This document shows, in pieces, positions 28,201 through 38,400 of a stretch of DNA of 64,000 nt. A program made the position numbers and the translations under genes. The DNA is taken from NCBI RefSeq assembly GCF_020740795.1, contig NC_067290.1, forward strand, positions 20,159,001 through 20,223,000, in the 5' to 3' direction. How positions within the stretch are numbered: position 1 is the first letter of the stretch; the number at the start of each line of letters is the position of its first letter. This DNA comes from Apus apus (lineage: Eukaryota; Chordata; Aves; Apodiformes; Apodidae). Below the pieces are notes generated by a model, which saw nothing but the letters and a program-made list of their open reading frames with translations, was not told the DNA's origin and did not search any database.

Positions 28201-29244
28201 TCCATTCTGTGAGGAAGCACTGATGCTACAGGTATATTTCCTTTACAATCCCATCAGCATCCACTAATCCCAGATTTTAACAGATCAAAGTCTTCTTCAG
28301 CATTATACCGGCCAGACAGTGGGAGGCACTGGCCTCAGAAAGTTCCTCTTCCATATTGTCTCTTCTCTTACAGGCTGAGTGCAGCCCTAAACAACCCCAC
28401 TCATTGTTTTCCTATCAGTTCTGGTATCACCATTTGTGGGTACAACCCACAAATATGGACTTCACTGTCCAATCTCACCCATACCTCTTCTGGTGCTGCT
28501 CAGCTGCTCTTCACAGGCAGGAGAAAAGGGACACGGTAGACAAAGCCGGTCAATTTCCTGGATGTTGCAGAAAGAGGGATCAGAAAAGTCATGTTAGTTA
28601 CCACCACAGGGAAAGAGACACACAAATAATACCTTGCTGGAGGGGCACAGAGCCTGCTCCAGGGATTTCTGTCTCCTCAGTCTGAGTAGCTTGTTTCTGG
28701 ATGTGATAATTGATTTCAAAAGGAAAACACACGGCTCATGCAAAGGGAAAAAGGGGGTGAAAAGGCAGTAGGAGCTTCCTCAACTGTAGGGCCCAAAACA
28801 ACTGACCCAAGGGGCAACTACTAAAAGGTAGTGGAACCACCAGCTTCCAAAGAACACAATTCCAACTCCTTTTTCCTAGCACAGCTCAGCCTGCTGCTCA
28901 CAGAGAAAGGATGGGGTGAGACCAATTGTGGCTGCTGTTCTCTTATCACGTTGTGCGGAGACAATTCAGCCGTGGCTGCTTTAGAAGAAAGTATGACATG
29001 GCACTGGCACGGCCTCCCAGGTCCAGCCAGAGCTTGATTCAATGGGTCTGGATCTCCCTTCATCCAGAAGGCTGATTTAACTGATTTATCTCTTGACAAA
29101 GCAGATGAGGGCCTTGCTCTACCTTCCTGCAGGTACCAACTCTTTTTCCATCCTCAAACAGGCCTCCTGAGATCTGAATACTGGACTTCCCCCCCATATG
29201 GCAAAAAACTAATTGAAGGCGTGAAGCAGCCAGGAATAACTGAA
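22289..29244. other. Intergenic upstream of SETMAR, no gene seen
   Basis: About 7 kb of AT-rich DNA. A short direct duplication (catttacttatggaagattt) sits at 25034-25082. Nothing else recognised. Confidence 0.6.
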
Positions 29245-29357
29245 GGAAACAAACATAAAACCCACAACAAACATACAAAAAGAAAAACAAAAAAAAACAA
29301 ACCAAACAAAAAAATCCACCACACAAAAACAAACAAAAGAACCAAAACAAACCGACC
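29245..29357. repeat. A/C-rich low-complexity tract
   Basis: About 110 bp almost entirely A and C on the + strand (AAAC, AAACC, ACAAA motifs), bordering the CpG island. Followed at about 29499-29508 by a G homopolymer. It makes spurious Lys/Thr-rich and Phe/Cys-rich reading frames that should not be taken as genes. Confidence 0.85.
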
Positions 29358-29597
29358 AAGAGATGAAACACAAACAACACTCACTCAAAGCTCAAAAACC
29401 CCATCCAAACGGTTAATACCTTCAAAACAAGCAGATTTACAGGGAGGTGGAAGCGAGTGAAACTAACTCAGTCAATTGGCAACGCACGTTCAAGGTTGGG
29501 GGGGGGGGTGAGCACTTCACACCCACAGCCCAGGGCGGGGCGGCCGCGGGGAGGGGAGGGCAGGGCCGCCCTCTGGGGGCGGGCACCGGCGGGGGCG

Positions 29598-29712
29598 GGC
29601 AGGACGGGCGGGGCAGGCAGGACGGGCGGGGCTGGGCGGGCAGGACGGGCGGGGCGGGCAGGACGGGCGGGGCGGGCGGGCAGGACGGGCGGGGCGGGCA
29701 GGACGGGCGGGG
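29598..29712. repeat. GC-rich promoter minisatellite, six GGCAGGACGGGCGGGG cores
   Basis: The 16-bp core GGCAGGACGGGCGGGG occurs exactly at 29598, 29616, 29639, 29657, 29679 and 29697. The spacing alternates 18, 23, 18, 22, 18 bp, so the array is really a roughly 40-bp dimer repeated. Runs of three or four G on the + strand give G-quadruplex potential. It lies about 200 bp upstream of the SETMAR ATG. Confidence 0.9.
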
Positions 29713-29906
29713 GCCCCGCGGCAGCCGCCCCCCCGGGCCCGGTTCTCCCCCGGCAGCCCCGCCCCAAGATGGCGCCGCGCCCGCCCGCCCCGGCCTCGGC
29801 ACGCGCCTCACCCACCCCACTCCCCCCGCCCTCCCCCCTCTCTCTGGCCAATCACCGAGCGGCCCGGGGCGCGGGCAGCCAATCCCGGCGCGGCGGGGGC
29901 GGGGCC

Positions 29907-30020
29907 ATGGCGGCCGCGCCGGAGCTGAGCGGCGGGCGGGAGGCGGTGCCGGTGGCGCTGGGCGCGGCGGGGGCTGCGGGGGCTGCGGGGGCTGCGGGGG
30001 CGGCCCCGCCGGCCTTCCAG
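29907..30020 (+). CDS. SETMAR: SETMAR coding exon 1
   Basis: ATG in GCCATGG context, 38 codons, ending CTTCCAG|GTAGGG, a good donor in phase 0. The second half is a 9-bp (GCGGGGGCT)-type repeat at about 29964-30003 encoding an Ala-Ala-Gly run. The length is close to the human first exon (about 40 codons), and the final Pro-x-Phe-Gln is shared with it. The frame stays open both upstream and downstream, so frame alone cannot fix the ends; the donor and the homologous junction do. Confidence 0.85.
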
Positions 30021-32108
30021 GTAGGGCGGGGAGCCCGGGAGGGAGGGAGAGAGGGAGGGGAAGCGGCCAGCGCGGCGCTCCAGGGAGCCCGCCGTCCGGC
30101 GCAGGCCCCTCAGGCCCCTCAGCAGGAGGCCCGGGGGCTCCTGGCGCCTCGGTGAGGAGCCCGCCGGGTCCTGCAGGCGCAGCGGCTGCCGCGGGGGTTG
30201 CGGCAGCGACGGGGGAGCCTCCGGGAGCCGCCGGGACACCCGGGGAGAGCGCGAAGGCATAACCCGAGCAGCCCCTGCTCTCGCTAAATGCACGGTGTGC
30301 AGCGTTCTACCCCAGCAGGGAAGCCTGTGCACAAGGAGTGGGAGAAGGACTTTTAAACTTGATTTTCAGTAAAAGCAACTGACCGAGAAAGCTGATGTTC
30401 ATGAAAAAAGAACCTCTGGAAGGAGCTGGCATGTTTCCCAATGCGCAGAAGTCACCAGACTTAAGCTCCTCTGAAGTCTAGTATTTAGTGATGGCTCATA
30501 CTCCAGGTTTCTAAACTAAGCTTTGCAAGGTGAATGCTGAGCAGAAAGTAAAAATACACATGTAGCTGATTTTGTATTTTTATTTTAAATTCAGCAAAGT
30601 TTCTATCAGCTATTTTTCTGCAACAGTCCATGGTTCTATAATCATTCACCTGCTGGGGGCATTAGTGTAATTTTGAGAATGAGATTGTGTACTTGGGTTG
30701 CTGGAACGTAACCACATCTGTTCCCACCCACAGGAGATAGGGAGAAGCAAATACTCTCACATTTTACCCTGATGAGAGAGTAATTAGGTCCAGGGTTTTT
30801 CTAACGATAGAGGTGTGCTATTGCAACACCATCATCACTTAGTAACAGAATTAGAAGGAGCAGGTTGGAATACAACATTTTGAAGACATAAAGTATCTTC
30901 ATTTTTAATAAAAATGGACATTTGAAATCCTGTGGCATAAAATAACTATAGACTAACCACCTAGGTAGCTTATCAAGCATTTTGAAGGGGGAAAATTACT
31001 TGAAAGATACTATTTCTATAAATAAAAATCTTCTCTACTAATCTACTAGATCCAATTAGCTGGCATGTTTTTTTCAGCCAAGAAAATCAACAGAGACTGT
31101 CAGTTCTTTTTCAGTCTGTATAGGATATCTGATTTGCATTATTTACAACATTTTAGAAAAGAAAGAGTCTTCTAGTTAGAAGTTTGCAGGAAAATGAAGT
31201 GTTTGTGAGTTCAGTTCAGAGATCAATCATTACCAGACCTGGTCATCTTAAAAATTCAAGAGCCTCTGGAATTGGACGTGACAAGAATCTGACTCTTGCT
31301 GTTTTTGCAGTATAGCCCAGACAACGTGGCAGGAGCAGATGGCAACATTGACCCCACTGAGATCACCTTTCCAGGATGTTCTTGTCGCAGCAGCTCCTGC
31401 GTGGTTCAGGTGTGCTCCTGTCTTGCCCATGGTGAGAACTACAGCAGCTTGTGCCTCAGACCTACAGGCACAGAGCAGGGGTACTCCCGGCCCGTCTTCG
31501 AGTGCAACACCCTGTGCCAGTGTCAGGACTCCTGTCAGAACAGGGTTGTGCAGAGGGGCCTGCAGTTCAGGCTGGAGGTTTTCCAGACTGAGAAGAAAGG
31601 GTGGGGTCTTCGTACTCTGGAATTCATACCTCAAGGAAGATTTGTTTGTGAGTATGCTGGTGAAGTTCTAGGCTTTCAGGAGGCACGGAGAAGAATTCAG
31701 GCCCAGACACCAAAGGATTCCAACTACATCATAGCAGTGAGGGAGCACCTGCACAGCGGTGAGATAATGGAGACATTTGTTGACCCAACATACATTGGTA
31801 ACGTGGGCAGGTTCCTGAATCATTCTTGTGAGCCAAATTTATTTATGGTGCCAGTTCGAGTTGACTCAATGGTGCCTAAACTGGCACTTTTTGCAGCCAC
31901 TGATATTTCTGCTGGAGAGGAACTGTCATTTGATTATTCTGGAAGATTCCATAATTTACCAATAAGTAACAGAGAACAAAACTCTTTAAAGGAAGATAGC
32001 AGACTGAGAAAACCTTGCTACTGTGGTTCCCCCACATGTGCTTCCTTCTTACCTTGGGACAGCTCCCTCTTTTCCTCACTGGACACTTGTTCAGGGAGCT
32101 CTCTATAG
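29907..32108 (+). CDS. SETMAR: SETMAR, histone-lysine N-methyltransferase (SET part only); join 29907-30020, 31311-32108
   Basis: SUV39-type SET methyltransferase, nuclear; mammalian SETMAR/Metnase is reported to dimethylate H3K36 and to methylate a splicing factor. Exon 1 gives 38 codons ending APPAFQ, exon 2 gives 265 codons starting YSPDNV, joined in phase 0; the human protein has the same junction. Domains of the 303-residue product: Ala/Gly-rich N-terminus 1-38; pre-SET with nine zinc-type Cys at 61, 63, 68, 73, 75, 103, 107, 109, 113; SET about 124-252 with GWGL at 135-138, the SAM/catalytic motif NHSCEPN at 208-214 and FDY at 245-247; post-SET CxCx4C at 274, 276, 281. The stop TAG comes 15 residues after the post-SET FLPWD block. 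No mariner transposase follows, as expected outside anthropoid primates. All catalytic landmarks are intact, so it should be active. Start chosen at the Kozak-like gccATGG; an in-frame ATG at 29769 is an alternative. The identification is from recalled family similarity, not a search. Confidence 0.95.
30021..31310 (+). other. SETMAR: SETMAR intron 1
   Basis: 1,290 bp, GT-AG. The first 250 bp continue the CpG island and then the composition falls to AT-rich. I see no other gene or repeat in it. Confidence 0.85.
31311..32108 (+). CDS. SETMAR: SETMAR coding exon 2 (terminal; pre-SET, SET, post-SET)
   Basis: The acceptor is a pyrimidine tract ending tttttgcag before TATAGCCCAGAC. It is a single long exon of 265 codons plus TAG, holding the whole pre-SET/SET/post-SET unit, which is also how the SET part of mammalian SETMAR is arranged. 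The ORF runs without a frameshift, and its Cys, NHSC and FDY motifs are all present. Confidence 0.96.
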   Translation, partial: YSPDNVAGADGNIDPTEITFPGCSCRSSSCVVQVCSCLAHGENYSSLCLRPTGTEQGYSRPVFECNTLCQCQDSCQNRVVQRGLQFRLEVFQTEKKGWGLRTLEFIPQGRFVCEYAGEVLGFQEARRRIQAQTPKDSNYIIAVREHLHSGEIMETFVDPTYIGNVGRFLNHSCEPNLFMVPVRVDSMVPKLALFAATDISAGEELSFDYSGRFHNLPISNREQNSLKEDSRLRKPCYCGSPTCASFLPWDSSLFSSLDTCSGSSL

Positions 32109-32149
32109 CCTAACAACTATCATTTTCCCTAGTGGTTAAATTGCTATTA

Positions 32150-32155
32150 AATAAA
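32150..32155 (+). terminator. SETMAR: Proximal AATAAA polyadenylation signal of SETMAR
   Basis: AATAAA 42 bases after the SETMAR stop, with a GT-rich stretch (tgtgggttctg) about 25 bases downstream. Use would give a very short 3' UTR. Confidence 0.5.
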
Positions 32156-32529
32156 ACTCTGATTCCACCAAGGAAGCATGTGGGTTCTGAGAAACATCTA
32201 GAAGACAAGACTGTAAGAATAACTTCATGCAACTTCCTGGAGACAGTTTTCAAGGTGGATGGTATGATAGAAGTGAGCACTGGAGCTTCAGGATATTCCA
32301 AAATCCACTACCAAGCCAGACATGGTGTTTTTTTCTGGTTTTCCTCTGCCAGGTTGCTGGATGGTAAAGCAGTTCTCAGCCTGTACCTTTCAGAAAGAAG
32401 GAACTTGAACATTGGTACACAGAAGGGACATGTGCTAACAGGGAGAAGTGTCACTGAAAGTTACACAAGAGAATGACAACAGGGAATGTTGGTATTTGTG
32501 AGGACATCAGATTTCTTAAATCCCATTAA

Positions 32530-32535
32530 AATAAA
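32530..32535 (+). terminator. SETMAR: Distal AATAAA polyadenylation signal of SETMAR
   Basis: AATAAA about 420 bases after the stop, followed by T-rich sequence suitable as a downstream element. An alternative or additional end of the SETMAR transcript. Confidence 0.5.
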
Positions 32536-34727
32536 TTATATTTGTTTTTATTACTTGCTTTATTTTCTCTCCACAAAAAACATTATTATGGATGTAAAAA
32601 ACTTGCCTAGAAGGATTGGCCTGAATGCTTCATCCCCCACTGTTTTCCATTCCCAGTCACATCTAGCTGCACACCAAAATCTGATTTTAAGTGACTAGTT
32701 CAATTTTATCACCATTTAGCTGGTGTAAACAGGCCTGCAGGCTCTGAGAAGTACAATCATCTTTTTTAAAAAAAAATCACACCTATCTTAAGGCTCATCT
32801 AATTAGACTTTGGCAATAACAGCAAGTAGCACATCCATGGTACTTTCCAGCACAGTCATTGCACACTCAGGAAGCAAATTCAGACCCTGCAGTCTAGAGC
32901 AGTATCCTGCTGCTGTTCCAACTGCTGAGACAGATTGAAGGAGGAAACAGAACAGCACATCTGAACAACACACTTGACTTTATACATTGTTGAACAGTTG
33001 GCCAAGCCCTGAGTGTTCCTTTCAGCTACAAGGTGGTCTCTGTTCACTGTTCTCCAGAGCCAGGCAGTGTTAAACAAGGCCTGTCCTTTCCCAGCAGAGG
33101 GAGGTCAGAGTCTCTTCTCACCATTCTTGCACAGATCCAACACATGCAGCTTGCTGAGCATCTCCTTACAGCAGGGATACACCAGGGAGCCTGCTGGATG
33201 GGGCATGTGCTGCAACTAACTGCACATCCCTTCCTTGCTACAACAATCAAAAAAAAAAAAAAGCTTCAAACGGGCTTGTTGTGGATTTCCCCCACCTTTG
33301 ATAAGTGACAGATAAGATGCACTGCTGCTTTTTACAACCATGCCACAGTGTGCCAGTGGCACAAACCCTGGGTTATTGCTGTGTGCTGTTTGATCCTTGT
33401 GAGCGTGACCTGCTCACAAGGCAGCACATCTCAGGGTGGTGCAGGCCATTGGTCACTTTTTTTTTTTTTAATAAAAGAGAACTTTTCTTTGGACCTGAAA
33501 GATTAACCTGATACTGACAGGGGAGAGAAGATTTTGCTGATATTTTTCCATTTGCTAAACAAAATCTTACTGTGTTTACCTGTACTTCCTTGGTAAGATT
33601 CAGCATTAGTTGTTCCCCATTTACTACAGTGCTTCTGCTATGAAGAACTGGTGAGATTTACCTACAGCTGTGGTTTCAATTTAAGACAAAGATCACCAGG
33701 GATAAATGATTAAGTGTCACTCCTACCAGCACAGAAAGCTTCCAGAGGATTTCAGCAGCTTGTCAGCAGTAGTGAACAAGCTGCATGGCCATTACCTTTA
33801 TTCCTGGCCTGATGAAGGGTGCCTGGTCCTGCAGAAGAGCTCTCCAGGCCCTGTAACTCAGAATGCACCCTGCACTAGATACCAGAGCACAGTTCAGGTT
33901 GCAAGTTCTCCTCTCCTACTTAGAGGCTTATCTGTTTTTCTTCCCCCAAAGGCATCTTGCCAGCCACCTTCAGCTTGGAGGAGTGAAGGGCTGGGGGTGG
34001 AGGATCCAGTCGACTTCCTCTCTCCCTCCTGGAAAAGATTCAGGACTAGTTTTATACCACCTGTATTCCTACTCCTCTAGATTAGATGGGTTTTCAAGAT
34101 GACAGCACTGTTTCTTAGCTTCCTGTTATGAATACATACTTGGCATGATTTTGAGTAGTTAAGGAAGTGTAGATTAAAAAAAAATAGCCCCAAACAGAAC
34201 CCCCCAAACACCACGAGCAATATCTAGTCCTTGCATCACCAGCCTTAAACCAGAGAGCACAACCCAACCTTTTGTCCCTGTGCAATCCTACCCTTCAGGC
34301 CCAGCTGCTGGCCACAGCCTGGCACAGAAATGACCAGATACTGTGCTCTGGTGTGAGTGACAGTGCAAAACTCTTGGTGAAAGGCTTGAAATACACGTGG
34401 ATTCCAAAATGAGGGAGCTGTCATTATTCCCATTTCCTTTCCAGCTTGCTAAAATTGCTCTCCTTTTAGGTGGGATTTTTTTTTTCTCTTTAAAGAAAAA
34501 GTTTCAAAATTTACCTTATTAGGCTTTAGGGCTCAGAGTTACCTCTGACCTCTTCTCACTTCAATGATCTTTTATTTGTGTGGAATCATTTGTTAGCTTC
34601 TGTTTCTAACAATGCCATTTTTGCAATTGTCAAGTCCCCAAAGTAAGCCTACCCCATGTCCAGGACAAAGGAAACCACCAGTGTTCTTCCATCGGTAAGA
34701 GTCCTCAGCATAAGAAATCCTTGAAAT
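32536..34727. other. Convergent intergenic spacer SETMAR-SUMF1
   Basis: About 2.2 kb between the 3' ends of two convergent genes. It holds a poly-A run (about 33248-33261) and a poly-T run (about 33460-33471). No gene or recognised transposon was seen. Confidence 0.7.
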
Positions 34728-34733
34728 TTTATT
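34728..34733 (-). terminator. SUMF1: Polyadenylation signal of SUMF1 (preferred)
   Basis: AATAAA on the - strand, about 600 nt after the SUMF1 stop. It is followed on that strand by a GT/T-rich stretch (ctggtggtttcctttg), a good downstream element. Confidence 0.5.
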
Positions 34734-34895
34734 CAAACACATACAACATTTTAATCATCACCTGAGGATTATCATCCCTCAGTTGCAGAAGGCACTTTCT
34801 AAAGAAAAGCAAGTATTTCAGCAGAAGCAGCACATTTCAGGACCTGATTTTCACTGCAACAGGAATGTAACACAAGGGCTACACAAACTGCAGCT

Positions 34896-34931
34896 GTCTG
34901 TCCTCCAGTCCTTGTCTGTCCTCCAGTCCTT
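34896..34931. repeat. 18-bp tandem duplication in SUMF1 3' region
   Basis: GTCTGTCCTCCAGTCCTT occurs twice head to tail at 34896 and 34914, between the two candidate polyadenylation signals, so within the 3' UTR if the distal signal is used. Confidence 0.9.
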
Positions 34932-34972
34932 CAACTTTCTTTAAAGCTGTCTAGAAGTTGGTAAAGTCCTGG

Positions 34973-34978
34973 TTTATT
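34973..34978 (-). terminator. SUMF1: Possible proximal polyadenylation signal of SUMF1
   Basis: AATAAA on the - strand about 350 nt after the stop. The sequence after it is purine-rich, so it is weaker than the signal at 34728-34733. Confidence 0.35.
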
Positions 34979-35327
34979 GGATTCAAGTGTAGAAATTCCA
35001 GCTATACATAAATAAAACCAAGATCTTTTCTAAAGGAGCTATTAATCAACCTTTTAAAAAGCAACTGGCATGTTTCTGCTCGGTTTTGGGCTCGCTGGTT
35101 CCAGGGTGCTCTTGCTAAAACCAGCAGAACTCCATGAGAAAACGTTTGGTCAGGATCAAAGCCCAGGCCAGCTTCCCCAGAGAGAAATACAGGAAAGTTC
35201 TTTGAGCAGTTCTGAGGAGGGTTGAATTCTTTCCCCCAGGCAGCAGTTCAAGCACTAGATTTCTCTTCTGTGCCATCATCAAGTGCCACTCCACAGCTGT
35301 CTCCTTCCTTGGGTGGGATGCAGCCCC

Positions 35328-35426
35328 TCACGCGGTGTCCGCAGCGCAGCGGAAGCCCAGGTTGGAGGCAGAGCTGTCAGGAGTGTTCTGGCTGCGGGCT
35401 GCACAGCGGTACCTGTAGCAGTAGGA
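35328..35426 (-). CDS. SUMF1: SUMF1 exon 9 (terminal; catalytic Cys341)
   Basis: 32 codons plus [23 protein letters not shown] then [12 protein letters not shown]. Acceptor ttggcag. Holds C341, C346, C365, R345 and R349 in human numbering. After RCAAD the human tail RLPTMD is replaced by Thr-Ala and a stop. Confidence 0.96.
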   Translation of the reverse strand, partial: SYCYRYRCAARSQNTPDSSASNLGFRCAADTA

Positions 35427-38400
35427 CTGCCAAGAGAGAAGAGAGAAGGGAACTTCAGAGCACAGCTTGGGCTTCCTGAGGCAGGAGCTTGTTAGGTTAA
35501 TAGGGCACAGCATTTCAAATGTTGTCAGATCAATGAGCTGGTACAGATCAGCCTCACCGTGCTAGAAATAAAGGGCAAAAAAGTCGTTTGAATGGCAAAG
35601 TATCTGATAACATGAGCATCATACACCCTGTGCTGGGACAAAGCTGGGGTGACCATTCTGCTTCTCCTCAAAGGAAGGGAGAGCATCTTAAAACTCCCCT
35701 TCAGGAGTCTGGGCACAGCTACTTAGCAGTCCAGTTGGTACAACTGTGAGGGGCTCTGTCATCAAGGGAGCAGCCCTGCAAACCAGCCACCCCAGCAGAA
35801 GCAGCAGGTCACTGATGGTGATCTCCAGGAGTTAACAGGATCTCCACCTAAGAAGGTTCAAACAGCAGGTCCTCACCTGCTCTGGGATAGCAGAGCCAGA
35901 AAGGAGCTGCTGCCCTCTCTCACCAGAGAGCTCTACCCTACCCCTTAAAAGCACAGCACAGGATTTAGCCCCTGAACTATTTGCAAAATAAAGGTGTACA
36001 AGTGAAAAGGTGCAAACTTTAGCCTTTGTCACCTCAGAGGTGGAACAGCAGCAGAACAGATTAGTCTGAATAGATTTGTAGGCACCCAAGAAGGAGCCCT
36101 TGTACTAATAGTGTTCAGTGGGGTTTGTCATCTTGATACACAGCCTAGTTTTATCACCTACAAAAAAAGACTAGGACAGACTAGAATCTTCACAAGCCTT
36201 TAAAATGGGTCATGTTATTCATCACTGTAGAAGGGTCTATTCCAGTGTTAATTTAATCAAAACTGCTAATTAACATCTGACATTGATTTCACCTAAGAAA
36301 GAAATCAGTGTAGAAAATGGGATCTTAGTGTAGAAAATGTAATCTAATTATGACAATCACTTGCCAGCTGCAGGCTTTGAAAGGGAAGAACAGGGCAGCT
36401 TTAATGAGAAAGAAGATCTACAATAAGCATTGTTTCCAGCACTGCATGAGCAGAGTTTAAAACATGATTTGTGTCATGAACAGCTATTGCTTTGTTTCTA
36501 TGCAGAAAGACTTTCAAGTCTGCTGTCAGCTTGGCTGAAACACTCCTTTCCCAGCAATCCTCCAGCAAGCATCTGGTACCCTTTCTGGTCATTCTATAAC
36601 TACAACAGTCACATCCATGCTTTCTGCTCTGACAAGTGTCACCCAAGCACTATAATAAATACAGCATTAGAGACAAACATCACCTTGAACTTCTGTATCT
36701 AAAAACATACTGGCTCAAGTAGTTTCTTTGTTTGCTTTTATTCCAAGCTAATAAAAAGTAATTCCTTAAGGCCATTAGGTATTGCTCTTCCCTAAATTGC
36801 ATGAAACCCCTTAACAAGCACCCAGGCTGCCAGGAAACGGTCAGAAGATCATTTCCTTGTCAAGTCAGGTACTTTCTGAGGAAAGGTCAATACGGAAACC
36901 CTGCAGGCCTGTTCACATTACCTTATGGCACATGTAGGATCCACCCTTCTTCACTCTGTCTGTCCCTGATGAGGGCCCTTTCTGTGGAGAAGAGAACACG
37001 TTGGCATTCAAGGAATAACAACTGCCAATGACAGGGGAAAGGCAAAACGCTGCAAGAACAGGAAGATGGAGAAGGAGCAGCCATAAGTATTCAAAGTAAG
37101 TACATTTCAACTCTGTCTGAACCAGAAAGCTTGAAATAGTTATGTTGTAAAAGCCTTGCAGACAGGTGAGAGCAATTGTCTCCCTCCCCACTGCTGCAAA
37201 TATTTAACATCCAAGTTGCTGCCATTGGCCAAGAGTGCCTGTTTCTGGCCAGCACCTGGTAAGAGGCTGTAAAGAGTAGAGTGGCAATCTTGAGTGATGA
37301 GCTTGGAAAAGTCTGTAATTTCAGACATGTCCTAAGAAGAGATCAGGAATGTCACACACTGACCTCCATGTGTAATGGAAACTGATTCTCAGCTCTACAG
37401 TTATGAGACAAACGCTTGGAAACCCATGAGCCTCCAACAGGAATTCAGAGAACCTCCACTTCCCCAGATGCAGTTACACTGCTTGGAGGCCAGCTGTGAT
37501 AAGGGGCTGCAGTGCCCCATGTTTGGTGCTTATTCTCTTTCCAGTCCAAAATCCAGTCAGAAACGCAAGTTGGTGAGTACGTAGGAAGACATTCTGTACC
37601 ATTTCCCAGTCACTGTGCCCTAAATTTGCTATAATGTGGGATCATGACAGCTAAAGAGGTCTGCAGAAAGCCCTGCACTTAGGAGCAACAACTCTAATTG
37701 TGTGCACATTCGCAGTGTATGTGATTTATTTGAAGTGCTTACAAAATTGGCCCTAGAATTGCTTTAACAAGGTTATTTCACAATTCTTTTTCAATTCCAA
37801 CTCCAAAACATGGCCTAATAGTTCAAGTGGAAAGCTGGGCTTCCTTGATAACACGCTCTGTTGCTTGCTTGGATGCCTGTTTATTACCCAGGCAAGCAAT
37901 TCCCCACTTCATTCCTCCCAGCAGGGAAGGTTACTGCTGCACTCATCTACCCCTTAGAGACTCCTGCTCTACCTCATGTTCCTGCTGGGGCTGCCAAGTC
38001 TTCTGACATGCTTTCTACACTCCAAGTGCATGAGACTCCTTTTAGGAAGGAGCCACAAGAATATCCATCTTATAGAAAAGACAAACAAGACCAAGCAAAT
38101 AAATTGTGTTTTATTAGTTAACTGGCAAGCCCAGCCTAGAAGTTAGTCCTGCCACTAAGAATCCTCTCACAGTTGAAAGACTTGCATGTGTTTCTGTACA
38201 TCACAGCAGTGTGCAGAAAACAACAACAACAACATTTTCTTATCATGCACAAGCTTCCAATAAAGATTTTTCAGTTCACTCGAGGTACAAGCTGTTGTCT
38301 CTTCACTGGTTGCTGGAGTGTACAAATCAAGTCTGTATTTCTAGGCAAAACCTTACCAGAAGAATTTGTGGAATACAGGAAGAAAAAAAAAAGAGCCACG

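Larger units (their letters stand above)
29520..30270 (+). promoter_or_regulatory. CpG-island promoter of SETMAR
   Basis: Very GC- and CpG-rich against an AT-rich background. Elements seen: YY1-like AAGATGGCG at 29766-29774; CCAAT boxes at 29848-29852 and 29879-29883; Sp1-type GC box GGGGCGGGGC at 29896-29905, directly before the ATG at 29907. There is no TATA box. The start site is not certain: the YY1 motif usually lies just downstream of a TATA-less start site, whereas CCAAT boxes usually lie 60-100 bp upstream of one, so the two signals disagree. Housekeeping-type regulation is inferred. Confidence 0.85.

Noticed and set aside
29447-30332. Long overlapping ORFs (127-271 codons) on both strands of the CpG island
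   Set aside because: They arise from GC-rich repeats lacking stop codons and are low-complexity Gly/Pro/Arg/Ala. Only the part from 29907 to 30020 is supported, by its donor site and the shared SETMAR exon junction.
31248-31671. 128-codon ORF on - and 110-codon ORF on + inside SETMAR exon 2
   Set aside because: Shadows of the conserved SET reading frame; no independent features.
32106-34727. Looked for a mariner/Hsmar1-like transposase after SETMAR
   Set aside because: No long ORF and no transposase motif is visible. The fusion is known only from anthropoid primates, so absence is expected.
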